Position numbers and translations under genes: made by a program | Source of the DNA: Sternotherus odoratus | Taxonomy: Eukaryota > Chordata > Testudines > Kinosternidae | DNA length: 64,000 nt | Direction of reading: 5' to 3' | Assembly: GCA_032164245.1 (NCBI GenBank) | Contig: JAVMKO010000009.1 | Span: 77,199,212-77,263,211, forward strand | The notes under the pieces: model-generated | What the model saw: only the letters and a program-made list of their open reading frames with translations | What the model was told of the DNA's origin: nothing | The model's database searches: none | Part shown: one piece after another, positions 24,026 to 35,635 of the stretch | Layout of the letters: each line of letters begins with the position of its first letter | Position numbering within the stretch: the stretch's first letter is position 1

Positions 24026-24797
24026 TGAGGCGGGGTGACCACCCGCCCCCTACCGGAAGGGGCTTGGAAAAGCCCCAAAAGGGGTTTGAAGCTGGGAGCC
24101 AGCAGGCTTTTCAGGCCTGATTGGGCATGAGGCCCAGCTGGGCGGCCACGCCCCAAACACTCCCAGCCAGGATATAAGGGCTGGGAGGCAGAGAGGCAAG
24201 GAAGCAGTCTCCTCTGCATTCAGAGGGAGACAGGCCTAGCTGCAGGAGCTGAGCCAGGTACCTGGGGCAGGGCAGAAGGAGCTGGGGCAGGGCAGAAGGA
24301 GCTGGGGCAGGGCAGAAGGAGCTGGGGCAGGGCAGAAGGAGCTGGGGCAGGGCAGAAGGAGCTGGGTGGGCTCTAGCCATGAGCCCCAGGCCTCTGGGCC
24401 TGATACAAGGTCTGACCCAGAACTACCAGGGTTACAGGGGGCAGCCTAGGGCTGGAGATAGCAGCAGCAGGCCAACCCTCCTTGCCTGTGATGAGAAGCC
24501 ATGATACTGCAGTCCGCCCCAGTGAGCGGGGGCAAGTGGTGACTGACAGTGGCACACTCTGAGGCGAGGTGGGGATAGGGGGTAGAGAGTTCCCCCAGGG
24601 AGGGGAGACCCTCACACCAAAGGGGGTACTGCAGGGGTGCAGCACCCACAGTTGGAGGGCACCGGGGTCCGGGAGGGACACGGCGCCAGCAAAAGAGCGG
24701 GGCATCAACCTGCGGAGGGCGCTCTGGATGCTGAAGGAGCTGATTCCCCAGACGACCAGCGGGAGGCGCCGCGGGGGTGAGTGGTGACGCCGTTACA
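24026..24797 (+). mobile_element. Solo LTR, GC-rich family, copy 1
   Basis: A 772-bp LTR beginning TGAGGCGGGGTGACC and ending GTTACA (TG...CA), flanked by a perfect 5-bp duplication ATCAT (24021-24025 and 24798-24802). A TATA box (TATAAG, 24173-24178) follows a GC-rich upstream region and sets the orientation as +. It is closely similar over its whole length to 35636-36390. It differs by an expanded 20-bp tandem repeat at 24261-24360. There is no internal coding region. Confidence 0.92.
24261..24360 (+). repeat. 20-bp VNTR inside the solo LTR, five copies
   Basis: The unit GCTGGGGCAGGGCAGAAGGA is repeated five times, near-perfectly. The sister LTR at 35636-36390 has under two copies (about 35923-35956), so the array expanded or contracted after the copies diverged. 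Confidence 0.95.
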
Positions 24798-24802
24798 ATC
24801 AT

Positions 24803-25420
24803 ATTGTCCTTACTTTGCATCATGCATGTTAAATACTTTGAACCATCTGGCAGCCTAAGTCCCAGGTCTTTCAGACTGAGCATTTGTGCTAATCAGCCCT
24901 CACTGTTTGATAAGATCCTCAGATTTAAACAGCTTCCTTTCCTCCATGTCACTGATGTACAGTGTGATCACAGCACCTCTCTCTGCAGCACTCCACTCAT
25001 CACCTGCTTCCCATGGTACCTGACTTGCCTCCATTTACATTACCTCAAAGCTTTGTCCTTAGCTACATACTAAGCCAATTTTTTAAATCCAGTTTAGAAT
25101 TTCACCAGCAATAACACACGAACCATACATAGTAGTTGTTTATGTGATACTGTGTCGAAAGGCTCCTCAAAGCCCAAGCAGATTACGTCTATCTCTTCTC
25201 ATTGTCAACACCACAAAGACCTTAATCACATTTATTAAGCATGGCCTACTCTTTGTAACTTTTTGCTTACGGTCTTTGAGCTATCTGTAGCTGCACATGT
25301 GTTCTGTGCTCCTTTTTGTTCCTCATCAATTATTCTAAATATTTTTCCTCTAAGGAAGGAAGACTATAAGATCTACAATTTACTAGGTCTGCCTTTGAAA
25401 TACCGATGTCCTATTATTTC
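24803..25420 (-). pseudogene. Ancient CR1/L3-like LINE reverse transcriptase remnant
   Basis: On the minus strand, 25137-25195 encodes a peptide ending EEPFDTVSHKQLL. This parallels the DFSKAFDTVSHKxLL segment in the RT domain of CR1-group LINEs. The rest is heavily mutated and shows only diffuse similarity. The solo LTR at 24026-24797 sits directly beside it and may have split the LINE. Confidence 0.55.
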
Positions 25421-25795
25421 CTTATAAGACGATAAGAACTTTTCTTTGTTTAGTGTTTGTCTGTGTGTTTGTGGGTGAGGTGGGGGGAATGCTTGGACAC
25501 TGGTTCTTGTATTTAATTGGCTATTGCTGTTAGAATCCTGGAACACAAGCATCCCATCCTGGAGCCATCCCTGATTTTAGTTGCACTACATTGTGTTCAA
25601 ATGTTTTTTTATGGGATTCTCAGTTTCAATAATTGTTCATTCCTGCCACCAGGAAACATTTTCCAAAGGCCCTCCAATGACTCAAAAACCTGAATATTTT
25701 ACAGTTATGCCAGTTCTTCAGCAATATTAACATTTCTAATCTGTCTCATGGTGTCAGATCCTGCGAAGTTTTGCAAAGGATTTATCCATGATGGG

Positions 25796-25854
25796 CCAAA
25801 TTCATCCCCAGTGTGTGGACTTAGTGGAATTATTCCAGGGTTAAATTTGGCCAG
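25796..25854. repeat. Short palindromic MITE-like element
   Basis: GGGCCAAATTCATCCCCAGTG is mirrored by CCAGGGTTAAATTTGGCC. The length (about 58 bp) suggests internal deletion. Confidence 0.6.
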
Positions 25855-26351
25855 ATGAGTTTAATGGGAGATTGTAGCTAAATCTTATGTAAATATTTGA
25901 ATGGTATAGGGACAGAGTGGCGGATCTGGGGAATGTTTCTGAGAGTACCACCTCTCCTACTCATGTTACTGAGCTGCCTAACTCAAAATCTGGGAAGCAA
26001 AACCTTTGCCTGCTGTAATTTCTAGTATCCGCATGGACCAGATCTATTAGTTCCTCAGCAGTTCTGACAAAATATTCTCCAGTTTTTCTCCATATCTTTT
26101 TCAGGTCTGTTTGACCACACTTCCAATAAAGTCGTAGCTATACGTACATGAACTTTGAGGGACCTATAGCTAGTCAACAACCCCCTGTGCTCTGCAGGTG
26201 CTAAATGACACCTCAAAGTCCTGAATCTTGCTCTACAAATTCTCAACGAGAACAGCAATCGTGTATGTCTTATTTATACTCTGCAAGTCCAGCAAACTCA
26301 AGATGTCATTTGCAGAATGTTGTTTTTTTTGGGGGGGGGGAGGAGGTTAGT

Positions 26352-26560
26352 CATGTGATTAAGGCACTCCTCTGGGACTCAGGAAATATGGCTTCTAATC
26401 CTGTAGCACAGCCAGGATTGCTCGATGACTTGCTCGATGACTGTGGACAAATTGCTTATCTCCCTGTGACTCAGTTTGCCACCTGTGAAATGTGGATAAT
26501 AATACTTCCCTACTTCACAGTGGCATTGTGAAGATAAAGGCATACATTCATTAGGGGCCA
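26352..26560 (+). mobile_element. MIR/CORE-type SINE, near full length
   Basis: A tRNA-like head (GTGATTAAGGCACTCC, about 26357) is followed by the core CTGTGACTCAGTTTGCCACC and TGTGGATAATAATACTTCCC, then the TTGTGAAGATAAAGGCATAC tail. An internal 13-bp phrase (TTGCTCGATGACT) is duplicated near 26419-26444. A T8G10 run precedes it at about 26322-26340. Confidence 0.82.
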
Positions 26561-27150
26561 TATTAGCTAGCAAGTAGATAGATCAGTAAATAGTCCTTTA
26601 ATTAGAGAGGTAGCTCCTGCCTTAGAAGTACTTGAAAATGTTAGGTACATCTGTCTTAAGGGTGAGTTGCTCTGTTGCAGAGAATAATTTTTCCTTGAAG
26701 TATTCCTCTGTTATATTTTCCATTATCATTTTTCGCTTTTGTAGACATCCTACTCTCAGTTTTGTTATCCTGCACTTATAGCATAAATCTAGATCCATTA
26801 TTCACTGTTCAGATATTCTGTGTTTAAATACTCCAGACAGTCAGCATTTAGAAAGATGTAAAATGCAATTTAAAATCTAGATAGATAACGGATGCTTTGG
26901 GGATTCCCAAAATGGTTCCCAGTTTGGTACATCTCCTGGATACATCCCCTAGCTGGAGCAATTGCACAGATTACCTCCCCTCTCACTTGCAACCACATGG
27001 CATCCCTTTGGCAACTGCCTGGAACAGTAACAGACAGAAAACATTGAACATATTTTTTATTTCTTTTCTTGCAGTCTAGCAGCAGGAGGGAGGAGAAGCC
27101 TGCCCCATGTGACCAACCAGGTCTCCATAGATCATCAACAAGTTCCCTGT

Positions 27151-27200
27151 AGACCAGCGGTCGCCTGCAGATCACAGCTTGGGAACCTCTGTCTTAAAAG
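27151..27200. mobile_element. Possible hAT-type remnant
   Basis: CAGCGGTCGCC at the left and CAGAGGTTCCCAAGC on the opposite strand at the right resemble hAT terminal repeats enclosing about 46 bp. It is too short to be sure, and no duplication is visible. Confidence 0.3.
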
Positions 27201-28416
27201 ACAGGATATCAAGAACAACATGACCACCAAAAATACCAACTATAAATTATGCATAGTTCTCATATGGTCACATATTTCATGAGATGGAAAAAACCATCCT
27301 GACTACAACCCCCCATAAGCAATGGAAGTTATACAGCTAAATTAAATACAAGACTAAAAAGCCAGGATACAATGGCTAGCGTTTGAGGTCTTATCAAAGA
27401 CTGATGTGGTGAGTACAACAGAAGGTTGCAGATATAGTAGTGAGCAAATTATACCATCATTTGATATTTCTGACCAACTCCCGTTTAAGGTGAGATCCAT
27501 TTTTGCTAGATTTAAGGTCTTTTCAGTTACAGTAGCATTAAGGGTTTTCAATAAAACATTTTAAATGCCAGTTATATAACTGCTTTTAAAACATTTAACA
27601 ACCACATAGGTTACATGACCTGAGACGAGAGATTTTTCTCAACCTACTGATATATTGTGGGTAGTTTGTCCTCATAGGAACGTTCAGTTACATAATGGCC
27701 TTGGGTCATCTTGTAATGTGTGGTGCAGGCCTTTTTTTTAAAATACCAAAACCATAATTGCTAATGAATCTAATGGTGACAAAAGTTCAATGGCATGGCA
27801 AGAGACAGAGAACGTACTTAATAGAAACAGAAATGGGACAGGACAGCAAGTCAGAACAACAATCTGGAGTTCATCCAGTGAAATAAGTACTGGTTAAAGA
27901 TATGGCGATAAGGAGGACACGCCCACAGATCTGTGTCTGAAAACTGTACCGCATTTAAAATAAAAATCTGGGGTAAAGGAAAGTTGGTCAGTGAGGGGGA
28001 AATTCACCCTATGCAGAAGGCCTTCTCAAGGCTGCTGTTCCACTGTGTTCTTTGATAGAAGGGTAAATTGTGGTTTCTAGGCTTGATCTCCAGGTGCACC
28101 AGAGCTGTGCTCTGTACACATGGTTAGGGGAGCAGGGGAAGTAATAAGGGGCTTGATGCAATATTTACACTCCTCACTCCATCCCCAGTCCTGGGGGCTG
28201 TCAGAGGAGGAGCAGGCTCCAATTTAATTTAGAAGGACCTCAGACCTGCTCTTAGTTATGCTGGTAGATGGCAGCTCCCAAGGAATCACTCGGTCAGCTA
28301 GCAGCACTGGAACATAATGCACTCCAGCCCTTCTCCTTTGTACCAGTGGCATGCTTCAAACACTCCCAAACTCCGAGAAAATTTGGATCTGATTCTGGTT
28401 CCATCCTTTGGGCTGT
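27201..28416. other. No recognisable gene
   Basis: Non-coding sequence without identifiable repeat ends. Confidence 0.4.
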
Positions 28417-28532
28417 ATTCTGCCACCCTTATTTAAGCTAAGTAGTACCTAACTCCCTGTGTACACCCAGTGAGTTTAATGGGACTACCTGAGTTGTAAG
28501 AGACTACTCAGTATGAGCAAGGGGGGCAGAAT
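28417..28532. repeat. Palindromic MITE-like element
   Basis: ATTCTGCCACCCTTATTTAA at the left is mirrored by GAGCAAGGGGGGCAGAAT at the right. The inner AGTAGTACCT and GGACTACCTGAG blocks also pair. Confidence 0.75.
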
Positions 28533-29272
28533 CTACCATTTGTGACTGGAGGATCACAGATTGCCTTGTAGGCCTAACAAACTGATATACAAGGATTGCT
28601 TCATTCACACCTGAAGCTATCCACCTCTGGGGGAAAGCTGGTAACAACACAGCAACAGTATCCAACAGGCTAGAACAGGAAGGAAGGAAGTCCTTTATAC
28701 CTGTGTCCAAGTAAAACTGTTAAATTCTTTTGGAACCAAGAACCATTTGGAGAGACATTATGTTGCATGCTCATCAAAAGCACAGTGTAGGTATTTCAAG
28801 CTATTGTAAAATCAGGAACAACATATTAACAAACACAGTGCTGTTGCTTCCTGGACCAAATTGACTGATGCTGGATGGTTTCCTGATTTTAATGTTTGCT
28901 TCGTTTTTTTTTGTGGTTCAATTTAATAAGTTTCTTGCTCTTTGACTTTGATCCTGCAAAGGAATCGTCACAGGCAGATGTGATGCTATCTGGGCATAAG
29001 GTGGTACATGGCAGACCCCTCTGCAGGACTAGAGCTGTAGGTCTTATCTACATTTCACCCAGCTAATACAGCTTGTAATAATAATAACCAAGTGATTATA
29101 TATCTGCCTCTGTTATAATGTTGGTAGTGCTTAGATATCAATGGGATATGTTTCTTCGTATGATCTATAATAGAGGGCCCAACTCCCTTATTAATGTACA
29201 TAATGTAAGCTTGCTTTGCACCAGTAGAGTCTGATTTGCACTGGTGCAGATTGTTTTGGTTTTATATTAAGT

Positions 29273-29503
29273 TGCTAGGCAGTGTGGTCCAGTGGCTATA
29301 GGAAACTGGTCTAACATGCAGCAGATGTGGGTTCTGGGTCTGGCTATCCCACTGACCTGATGTTTGACTGTATACAAATCACTTCCCCTCCACCCTTTGT
29401 CTCTTTTGTCTATCTAGACTGAAGACTTTTAGGGGGAGGTACTCTCTCATCCCATATGTTTCTATAGCACAATCGAGGCTATAGGAGCTCCTGTAATAAT
29501 CAC
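29273..29503 (+). mobile_element. MIR-like tRNA-derived SINE, near full length
   Basis: The head TTGCTAGGCAGTGTGGTCCA is followed by GTGGCTATAGGAAACTGGTC and GATGTGGGTTCTGGGTCTGG (promoter-like head region). A tail follows with AGACTGAAGACTTTTAGGGG and ATAGCACAATCGAGGC. The order and wording match reptile MIR-type SINEs as I recall them; it is diverged. Confidence 0.7.
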
Positions 29504-31200
29504 TATTCCACTTGAAGCAGAATTTTGACACCTAAAAGTAAAACAAGCAGAATTTGGCATGTCTCTTGACTGGTGGATTATCATCAAAAAAGCAAAAAAG
29601 GCCATTTTCTTCAGCAAACACTCCTTCTTATTTGTCATAAAAGAAACATTTTTTACAAAAATATAAATTATAAACAGGATAGCATTTTTTATATCTATTT
29701 CTTTATAACCAACCTAAATATGATAGGGCTGAAGCCCACAACCAAAAGCTTTCGACCCACTCCTAGGGTTCCTGTCTTTCCTACCGATTTCAGATTATAA
29801 TTAAACGAAGAAGTTGCTGTGTTTCAGGATAATTTCTTTCACAGTGAGTTTTATCATGAGCCAGTGAAATAAATGTTTCCAAACCGAACAGCTGGCATCT
29901 CTTTTCATAAAAAAATCTCTTTTAGAAGACTATTTCCAAACAATATTACAGTGACTACATTCACACAGCTATAGTTAAGACTGTGTCAATACCTCTCTTA
30001 TAAACCTTGTTTTTCAGGGGTTTATAACTTTATAACTGAGCCATAATTGGCTTGGATTTAAGTTGCTGTATGAGTTCAGTCTGGCTGCAAATACATTTTG
30101 TTACTAATATTAGTAAAATCAGTTTTACATCACAGACGAGTAAAACACAGCAGTTTATTATATTCGCATGAAAAGGTTCTTGAACTTTAAAACAGCTTTG
30201 ATTTAAAAAATGAAATTTGGCAAGTGATTAGGGCATAATACGATCTTGCTGCTTTTGGTTATTTAAAAGTAATAGACCAAAAAAAAATTACATCTGGAAC
30301 TCAAACTGAGAAGCATGAGGGAATTCAAAGTTAAGGCTCACAGTCTCTCCTTAATTTATATTGTGGTGAACAAAAGGCCTGGTTAAAGACACAGCATCCA
30401 CCATAGCTCAGAATTCTCTGGCTTTTGTCAATTCTTACCTCAGTCTTGCTGTTGTGTAAACACAGTTTTAAGTATTTAATATTTTTGAGTCTTTTATGAC
30501 AGCATCATTTTGAATCCTGCCTGCTGTTTTACGGTCACTTCTTCAATCTTAGCTATTAGCCTTCCAGTGGCTTTCTTAATTACAATGCAAAACAAGTATC
30601 TATTGCTTGTCAGCCCAGTCATGCTACACTGTCTTCTATTGTGAGCCCAGCTCACAATATCAGCCACCTACAGCTCTCAGTTACATCCATGAAACCCCAT
30701 TCACCTCATCAGGGTTTCATGTGTGCAAAGGAAAGCTGAATTAGGCTCCTTCATTGTATATTTTAATCTCAAAGTCTACTGGAGCCCCCAAAAGAGGTTT
30801 CTGAACATTCTAGCAGAGTGAAAATGAAAAACATGTAATTGCTTATTTTGCACAGAAACTAATTTGTTCATGGAAACTAGCACTTTATATCACCAACTAG
30901 AGCTCTCTGAAGAAATACATGTAAGCTGAATAAGAAAATGGTTAGTCACGTTAAGTGCACAGTTCCTGGTAGTACTGAAGCAGCAATAGTAAATATGGAA
31001 GGAATGGAAACTGAATAGCACAAAATATCACATAGCACTTCAGTTCCAGCAGATACACTTCACCTTCATCTGATACCTCACAATCTCCAACGTTCTGCAA
31101 TTTCACCTTGGACTTCAGCGAACTCCCATTTCCCATTCACATGAGTTCCAGAAATTGTGTCCCAATAAGGCTCTGGCGCTTACACCTGTCTCACCCGTAA
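29504..31200. other. AT-rich unique stretch
   Basis: No gene, SINE or LINE is recognised. Long A/T runs and short open frames only. Confidence 0.4.
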
Positions 31201-31211
31201 GGGTCCAATGA

Positions 31212-31772
31212 TTGGACAGAACATTTCCAGACTGTGCTCAATCAGCCAGAACTAGTAACACACCGAACAGATGTGAAGAAATAGTGGATTCACCTATATC
31301 ACTAGAAGTAACCATTTTTGTGGAAGTAACTGAGGCCATAAACCAACTCAAGAGCTGTAAAGCACCAGGCTATGATAAAACAGATGCTGAAATGTTAAAA
31401 GCTAGAGAGGAAGTGAGGGTGAATTGCAAGTGCCAGTTGTATAGAATTGTTTGGAAAAGGTAGATCTGTCCTAAGTATTGAAGAGGTGTTACCTTCAAAA
31501 TTACTAAAAATGGGAGCATCTTACTTGCAATAGCTAGAGAGGGATGACACATCTATCGGTACCTGGAAAAGTGTTTTGCATTATTATTTTGAACAGAATG
31601 AAGCTGTTGATAAAGAACTCAGGGAAGCCCAGGTCAGATTTCAATCAGGTAGGTCGTGTTCAGACCAGATTTTCACCTTGAGAAGACGTGCTGAGAAAGG
31701 CTTAGAATTCCAGTAGAAGATGGTTTTTAACTTTCTTGATTTTATGAAAGCATTTGATAGTGTCCACAGATA
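31212..31772 (+). pseudogene. RTE-like LINE reverse transcriptase remnant
   Basis: The first block encodes VTEAINQLKSCKAPGYDKTD followed by AEMLKA, the conserved start of the RT domain in RTE-type LINEs. After stops and a frameshift, 31615-31760 encodes QVRFQSGRSCSDQIFTLRR and later FLDFMKAFDSVHR, the classic QAGFRxGRScxDQIFTLR and FxDFxKAFDSVHR motifs. No part remains functional. The clade assignment is from motif memory. Confidence 0.75.
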
Positions 31773-31823
31773 ATGAGTCAGGGGACAGAACTAAGGCTCT
31801 GCCCATCCCCCCTCCTTCTCCAC

Positions 31824-32160
31824 TGTAGTGGGGTAACTGCCCCACTCCTGTAGAAAAGGGGTTAAAGTTAGCCTGGGAGATGGCTGGGCAGGGAAAAGCT
31901 GGGCTGATTGGGAGGAAGCCTCAGCTGGGGGCCATGCCTCAAACAGACTCAGCTGGCTCTATAAAGGCCGGGGAAGCCAGAAGCCAAAGAGAGAGTCTCC
32001 TTCTCTAGCTGTGGAGGGAGACTGGCCTGGCTGCTGGGGATTGTAAGAAGGTACCAGGAGTGGAGCAGGGCTGGGTAGGCTAGAGGAGCTGGAGGAGCTC
32101 TAGCCTGGAAACCCCCCAGCTGCAGGGCCCAGGAGATGGTCCAAAAAGGGATACTGGGGT
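31824..32160 (+). mobile_element. Partial LTR, older relative of the two GC-rich solo LTRs
   Basis: Begins TGTAGTGGGGTAACTGCCCC, parallel to TGTGGCGGGGTGACCACCCG in the 35636 copy. Similar blocks follow in the same order: GCTGATTGGG, a CAGCTGG segment, a TATA box TATAAA (31960-31965) and GGAGGGAGACTGGCCTGG. The 3' portion is missing or unrecognisable, and a SINE abuts it. Confidence 0.7.
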
Positions 32161-32379
32161 TAAAATAAAAAATAAAATAAATGGAGATATACCAATCTCC
32201 TAGAACTGGAAAGACCTTGAAGGTCATCGAGTCCAGTCCCCTGCCTACACTAGCAGGATCGAGTACTGTCCCCTGACAGATTTTTTGCCCCAGATCCCTA
32301 AATGGCCCCCTTAAGGATTGAACTCACAACCCTGGGTTTAGCAGGCCAATGCTCAAACCACTGAGCTATCCCTCCCCCC
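32160..32379 (-). mobile_element. tRNA-derived SINE with CR1-like tail
   Basis: Read on the minus strand, a tRNA-like head carries a Pol III box A (TAGCTCAGTGGTTTGAGC, 32351-32368) and a box B-like GAGTTCAATCC (32315-32325). A unique middle follows, then a 3' end resembling the CR1 3' end at 42585-42635 on the same strand (GACCTTGAAGGTCATC...). It finishes in an AT-rich tail (32160-32180). No clear target-site duplication was found. Confidence 0.85.
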
Positions 32380-32388
32380 ATTGCAGGG

Positions 32389-35300
32389 GATAGGCCTGGT
32401 GTGAAGCCCTCACTCACTAGCAAAACTCACATTAGTACCAAGAAAATGAGTTGAGGACAGACATTTGGAATTTACACTTATCTGCCCCAGATCAAAAGAA
32501 TTTGTTGTTTGGATCTGAAGCAGTGTTGAGGTTGCTGCTACTGCTAAGATTATGTAGTCTGGTTCAGACAAGAGGATCATGTTTATTATTTTTTTGGAAC
32601 TTTTTCTCTTTTTACTTTTAGTTGAATTCTCTAGGTCAATCGTAGCTGCAGGGGTGGGAGAAAAATTTAATTGGTTTTACTTCCTACCTTCATCTCAGGG
32701 TGACCAGTCCATTAATAATGCACAGGAAGCAACTAAGAAATTGCATGTTAGATTAGGGATTAATTGTTATTTGGAAAGATTTCAATCCACATGTGAAGGA
32801 AAAGGTTATACATTGTAATCTAACTCTTCTAGCTGCTATTTGCATTTGATTATTTCATAATTTGTAAGAGTCCTGCGTTCTCCATTTTAGAGCTATCTTC
32901 TGCTTGTGCTTGTCTCCCACTCCTGACACACATTTCTTTATCGATAAGAGTCCTTGTTTTTTGCTAGAGATACTCATAACATTTCTGAGACATGCAAAAA
33001 TAAATAAGTAAAAGAATCTGTGCCTTCCCTTGTCAATCCTTTTTTTCCTTTCCACTGACATCATCCACAGCTCGTTTATGAACAATTTGACTTCTTCAGA
33101 TGTTATTGATTTCTCTGCTTGAAGATTAGAAGATTAATAGTGCTGGAGACAGGCTTCAATTTGCTCGCAGAACAGGTATAGCACTATCAACTTCCTCACC
33201 TTGACCTGCCGATGGGACTTAGCCACAACCTGGAGGGACTACCTGAAAAGATGAGTTTCTTCATCCAGTCAATTTATGGCCTAATCGTACCAGTGAGGAT
33301 GGTGGCTAAGATTCCCAGTTCAGCAAGGAACTAGAACACATGCCTACCTTGAATCACATGGCATTGACATCAGTGAGATGCAGATATAATATAGATGATT
33401 CTAACTAGACTGACACCATCAACTCATTTTGCACTGCTCACCACATGCGATGGCAGTGAATTTTGGTCACTTCTTTAGTAGTTTTAAAGGACTCGAAACA
33501 ACTCATGCCAATGCCAAATAGAAACAGAACCTTCAGCAAGTGAAGGAATTAGAGCCCAAACTAACCAAACTCAAATCTGGCCATCGGAACAGGGAGCTCT
33601 TACTATTAAAACAACAGACAGGAGACACTGCTCCACAAGATCTTTTTGAGAAACTCACCTGTTTTTATGACGTCAGTTGGATTAAAATAGATACTAAAGT
33701 TAGAAATATAACGTGGTCATCTAGTGACAAACACGAGATAATTTTCAGTGAAAAGACAAAGGGGCTTGTAGGAGATCTTTGGTGTTTAACTGGCTTGAGT
33801 TTTTATGATGGTCTTTGAATGAAAGAATAATGGAATCTTCTTCCAAGCAGCTAAGGCCAGACAATTTGGAACCGTTTCAAGTTTGCAAAGTGTTCATCAC
33901 AGAGAGATACTGGGCTATCATAAAATTTGAGTGGCCATCTCAATTTAGTTATTAAAGTGTCAAAGGAGAGTTAAATCTGGGTTTTAAATGTGTTTGGAAT
34001 ACTAATCGCAGTGATGCTTGATGAGCTCTTTTAATCTAATGGCCTGCTCCCACACTGGGAGCAGCACCGTGCTAGCTATGACAGTTGTGTTAAGCTGTAT
34101 TGTGTGCGCACAGATCCATGACCCTGGGTCCATTATGCCTTTTTGTACTGGGATGTTTGAGGTTGGTATGGAGCCCATTGCCTTGTCACTGAGAGGCTAG
34201 AGAGGCCACACACAGGTGAATTTCACCCCAAATGCATTTCTGTAATAGTCCTTATTCCACTGCCGAAGAAGAGAAACAGGAAGCCATTGAGATGCTGCTT
34301 GAAGTGGTGCTTTGAAAGAAGCTAGCCACATCTCCACCCATCTTAATGCTAGAGCTGCTCAGATCCCAGAGTGAATCCTTCCAACTCTGATTTCTCCATC
34401 CAGTCTAGAATTTCATTCAAATACATACTGGCTAATGAGTAATAAAAGTAAGTGGCATGTTTTGTTTTAAAGGATCAGATTTAAAATATGTACTATTTAC
34501 ATCTATGGTTAAGAGCTGTTTTCAAAGCGAATTAGCATATTTCATCCAGAGAGGTATTTGGGGAATTTTATTAATGCGGGTTTTATTGACCATATATTTG
34601 GTTACGGTTGTATGAGTTTTATCTCTTAATCTATGCAAACACTTTTTGCTGATTTATATGCTTTGTCTGATTAAGTAAAACGAAGAGAGGATTGTAAACT
34701 GTAATGGTGTCACAATGGGGCAGTTATCCTTTATTTTAATTAAAACGGGGATGTAAGAAATGATTTTCACTAGCCTATATTTGGGCGTGTTCAGCTTGCT
34801 TTTCCACGGTGCTCTGCACCTGAAACCCCCAGGAAGAATTGTGGCCCATCCACAAACTGGCGTTTGTTTACAAATCCAGGCACCTGCATGAGGCCATCAT
34901 CTGTGCGCAGGCCTTGTGTCTCTGGCTCCCAGCAACTCCCAAATAGTGCCGCTTCCCTTGGCTGTAGCTTGGGGTTCCATGGAAAAGATCATACAGTTTT
35001 AGGCTACGTAATCTTTCTCCTCAGCACTGCAGGCCTCACACACACTCACACGCCTCACCTCAGCCTTCTGTCAGAGAGGGAAAATCAGCACCATGGGAAT
35101 GTGCCATCGTGTGTTTTGTGAAATCAGCAACTGCACATCCTGTGCAAGTCACAGATCCACTGCTTTCACAAGCTGGGTAACAGGTGCCGAGTGTTCCGAG
35201 GGGATCAAGGGTTTTGTATCATTAAAATGTGCCTCACTTACATTGGGGGGAAATTCTTAGATGTGTGATTTGTAACCAATAACAAAACGGTGGCCCAGAC

Positions 35301-35630
35301 TCTCAGCTGTACCCAATATGTCCTGGGTGCTGCTGAAAGAAGGGGGTTGCAAGCAGCTCTTTGCAGCTCCCAGTTGTAGGGACAGTTCAGAGTCCCCATC
35401 ATAGTTTACAGCAGTCTCAGGGCTCATTTAAACTATGCCAACTGTCTATGGCTTTGGAGAACAGGGTTCCACCTGGGGGTTGCGAAAGCTAAACAGTGCC
35501 CCAACCATGCCCGCTTTCTCCCAGTCACACCCTTTTTTCTTCAACAGTGCTCCCTAAACCAGGAGCCAGCACAGGGTGGCAGAGTTCACAGATCAGCTCT
35601 ACACAGCCAGGGGTTCCATCATGCTGGTAA
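32389..35630. other. Unique non-coding stretch
   Basis: No supported gene. The open frames at 33540-33818 and 32579-32818 lack recognisable domains. No transposon ends were found. Confidence 0.4.
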
Positions 35631-35635
35631 ATCCC

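Noticed and set aside
24261..24360. Regular 20-bp repeat as a CRISPR array
   Set aside because: Units are contiguous without spacers, inside a eukaryotic solo LTR with TG...CA ends and 5-bp duplications.
29749..29762. AAAGCTTTCGACCCAC as another hammerhead core
   Set aside because: Only the GAAA-like part is present on the minus strand; the CTGATGA box and stem II are missing.
32315..32368. Functional tRNA gene
   Set aside because: Box A and box B are present, but the acceptor stem is not complete and the head is fused to a SINE body and CR1-like tail.
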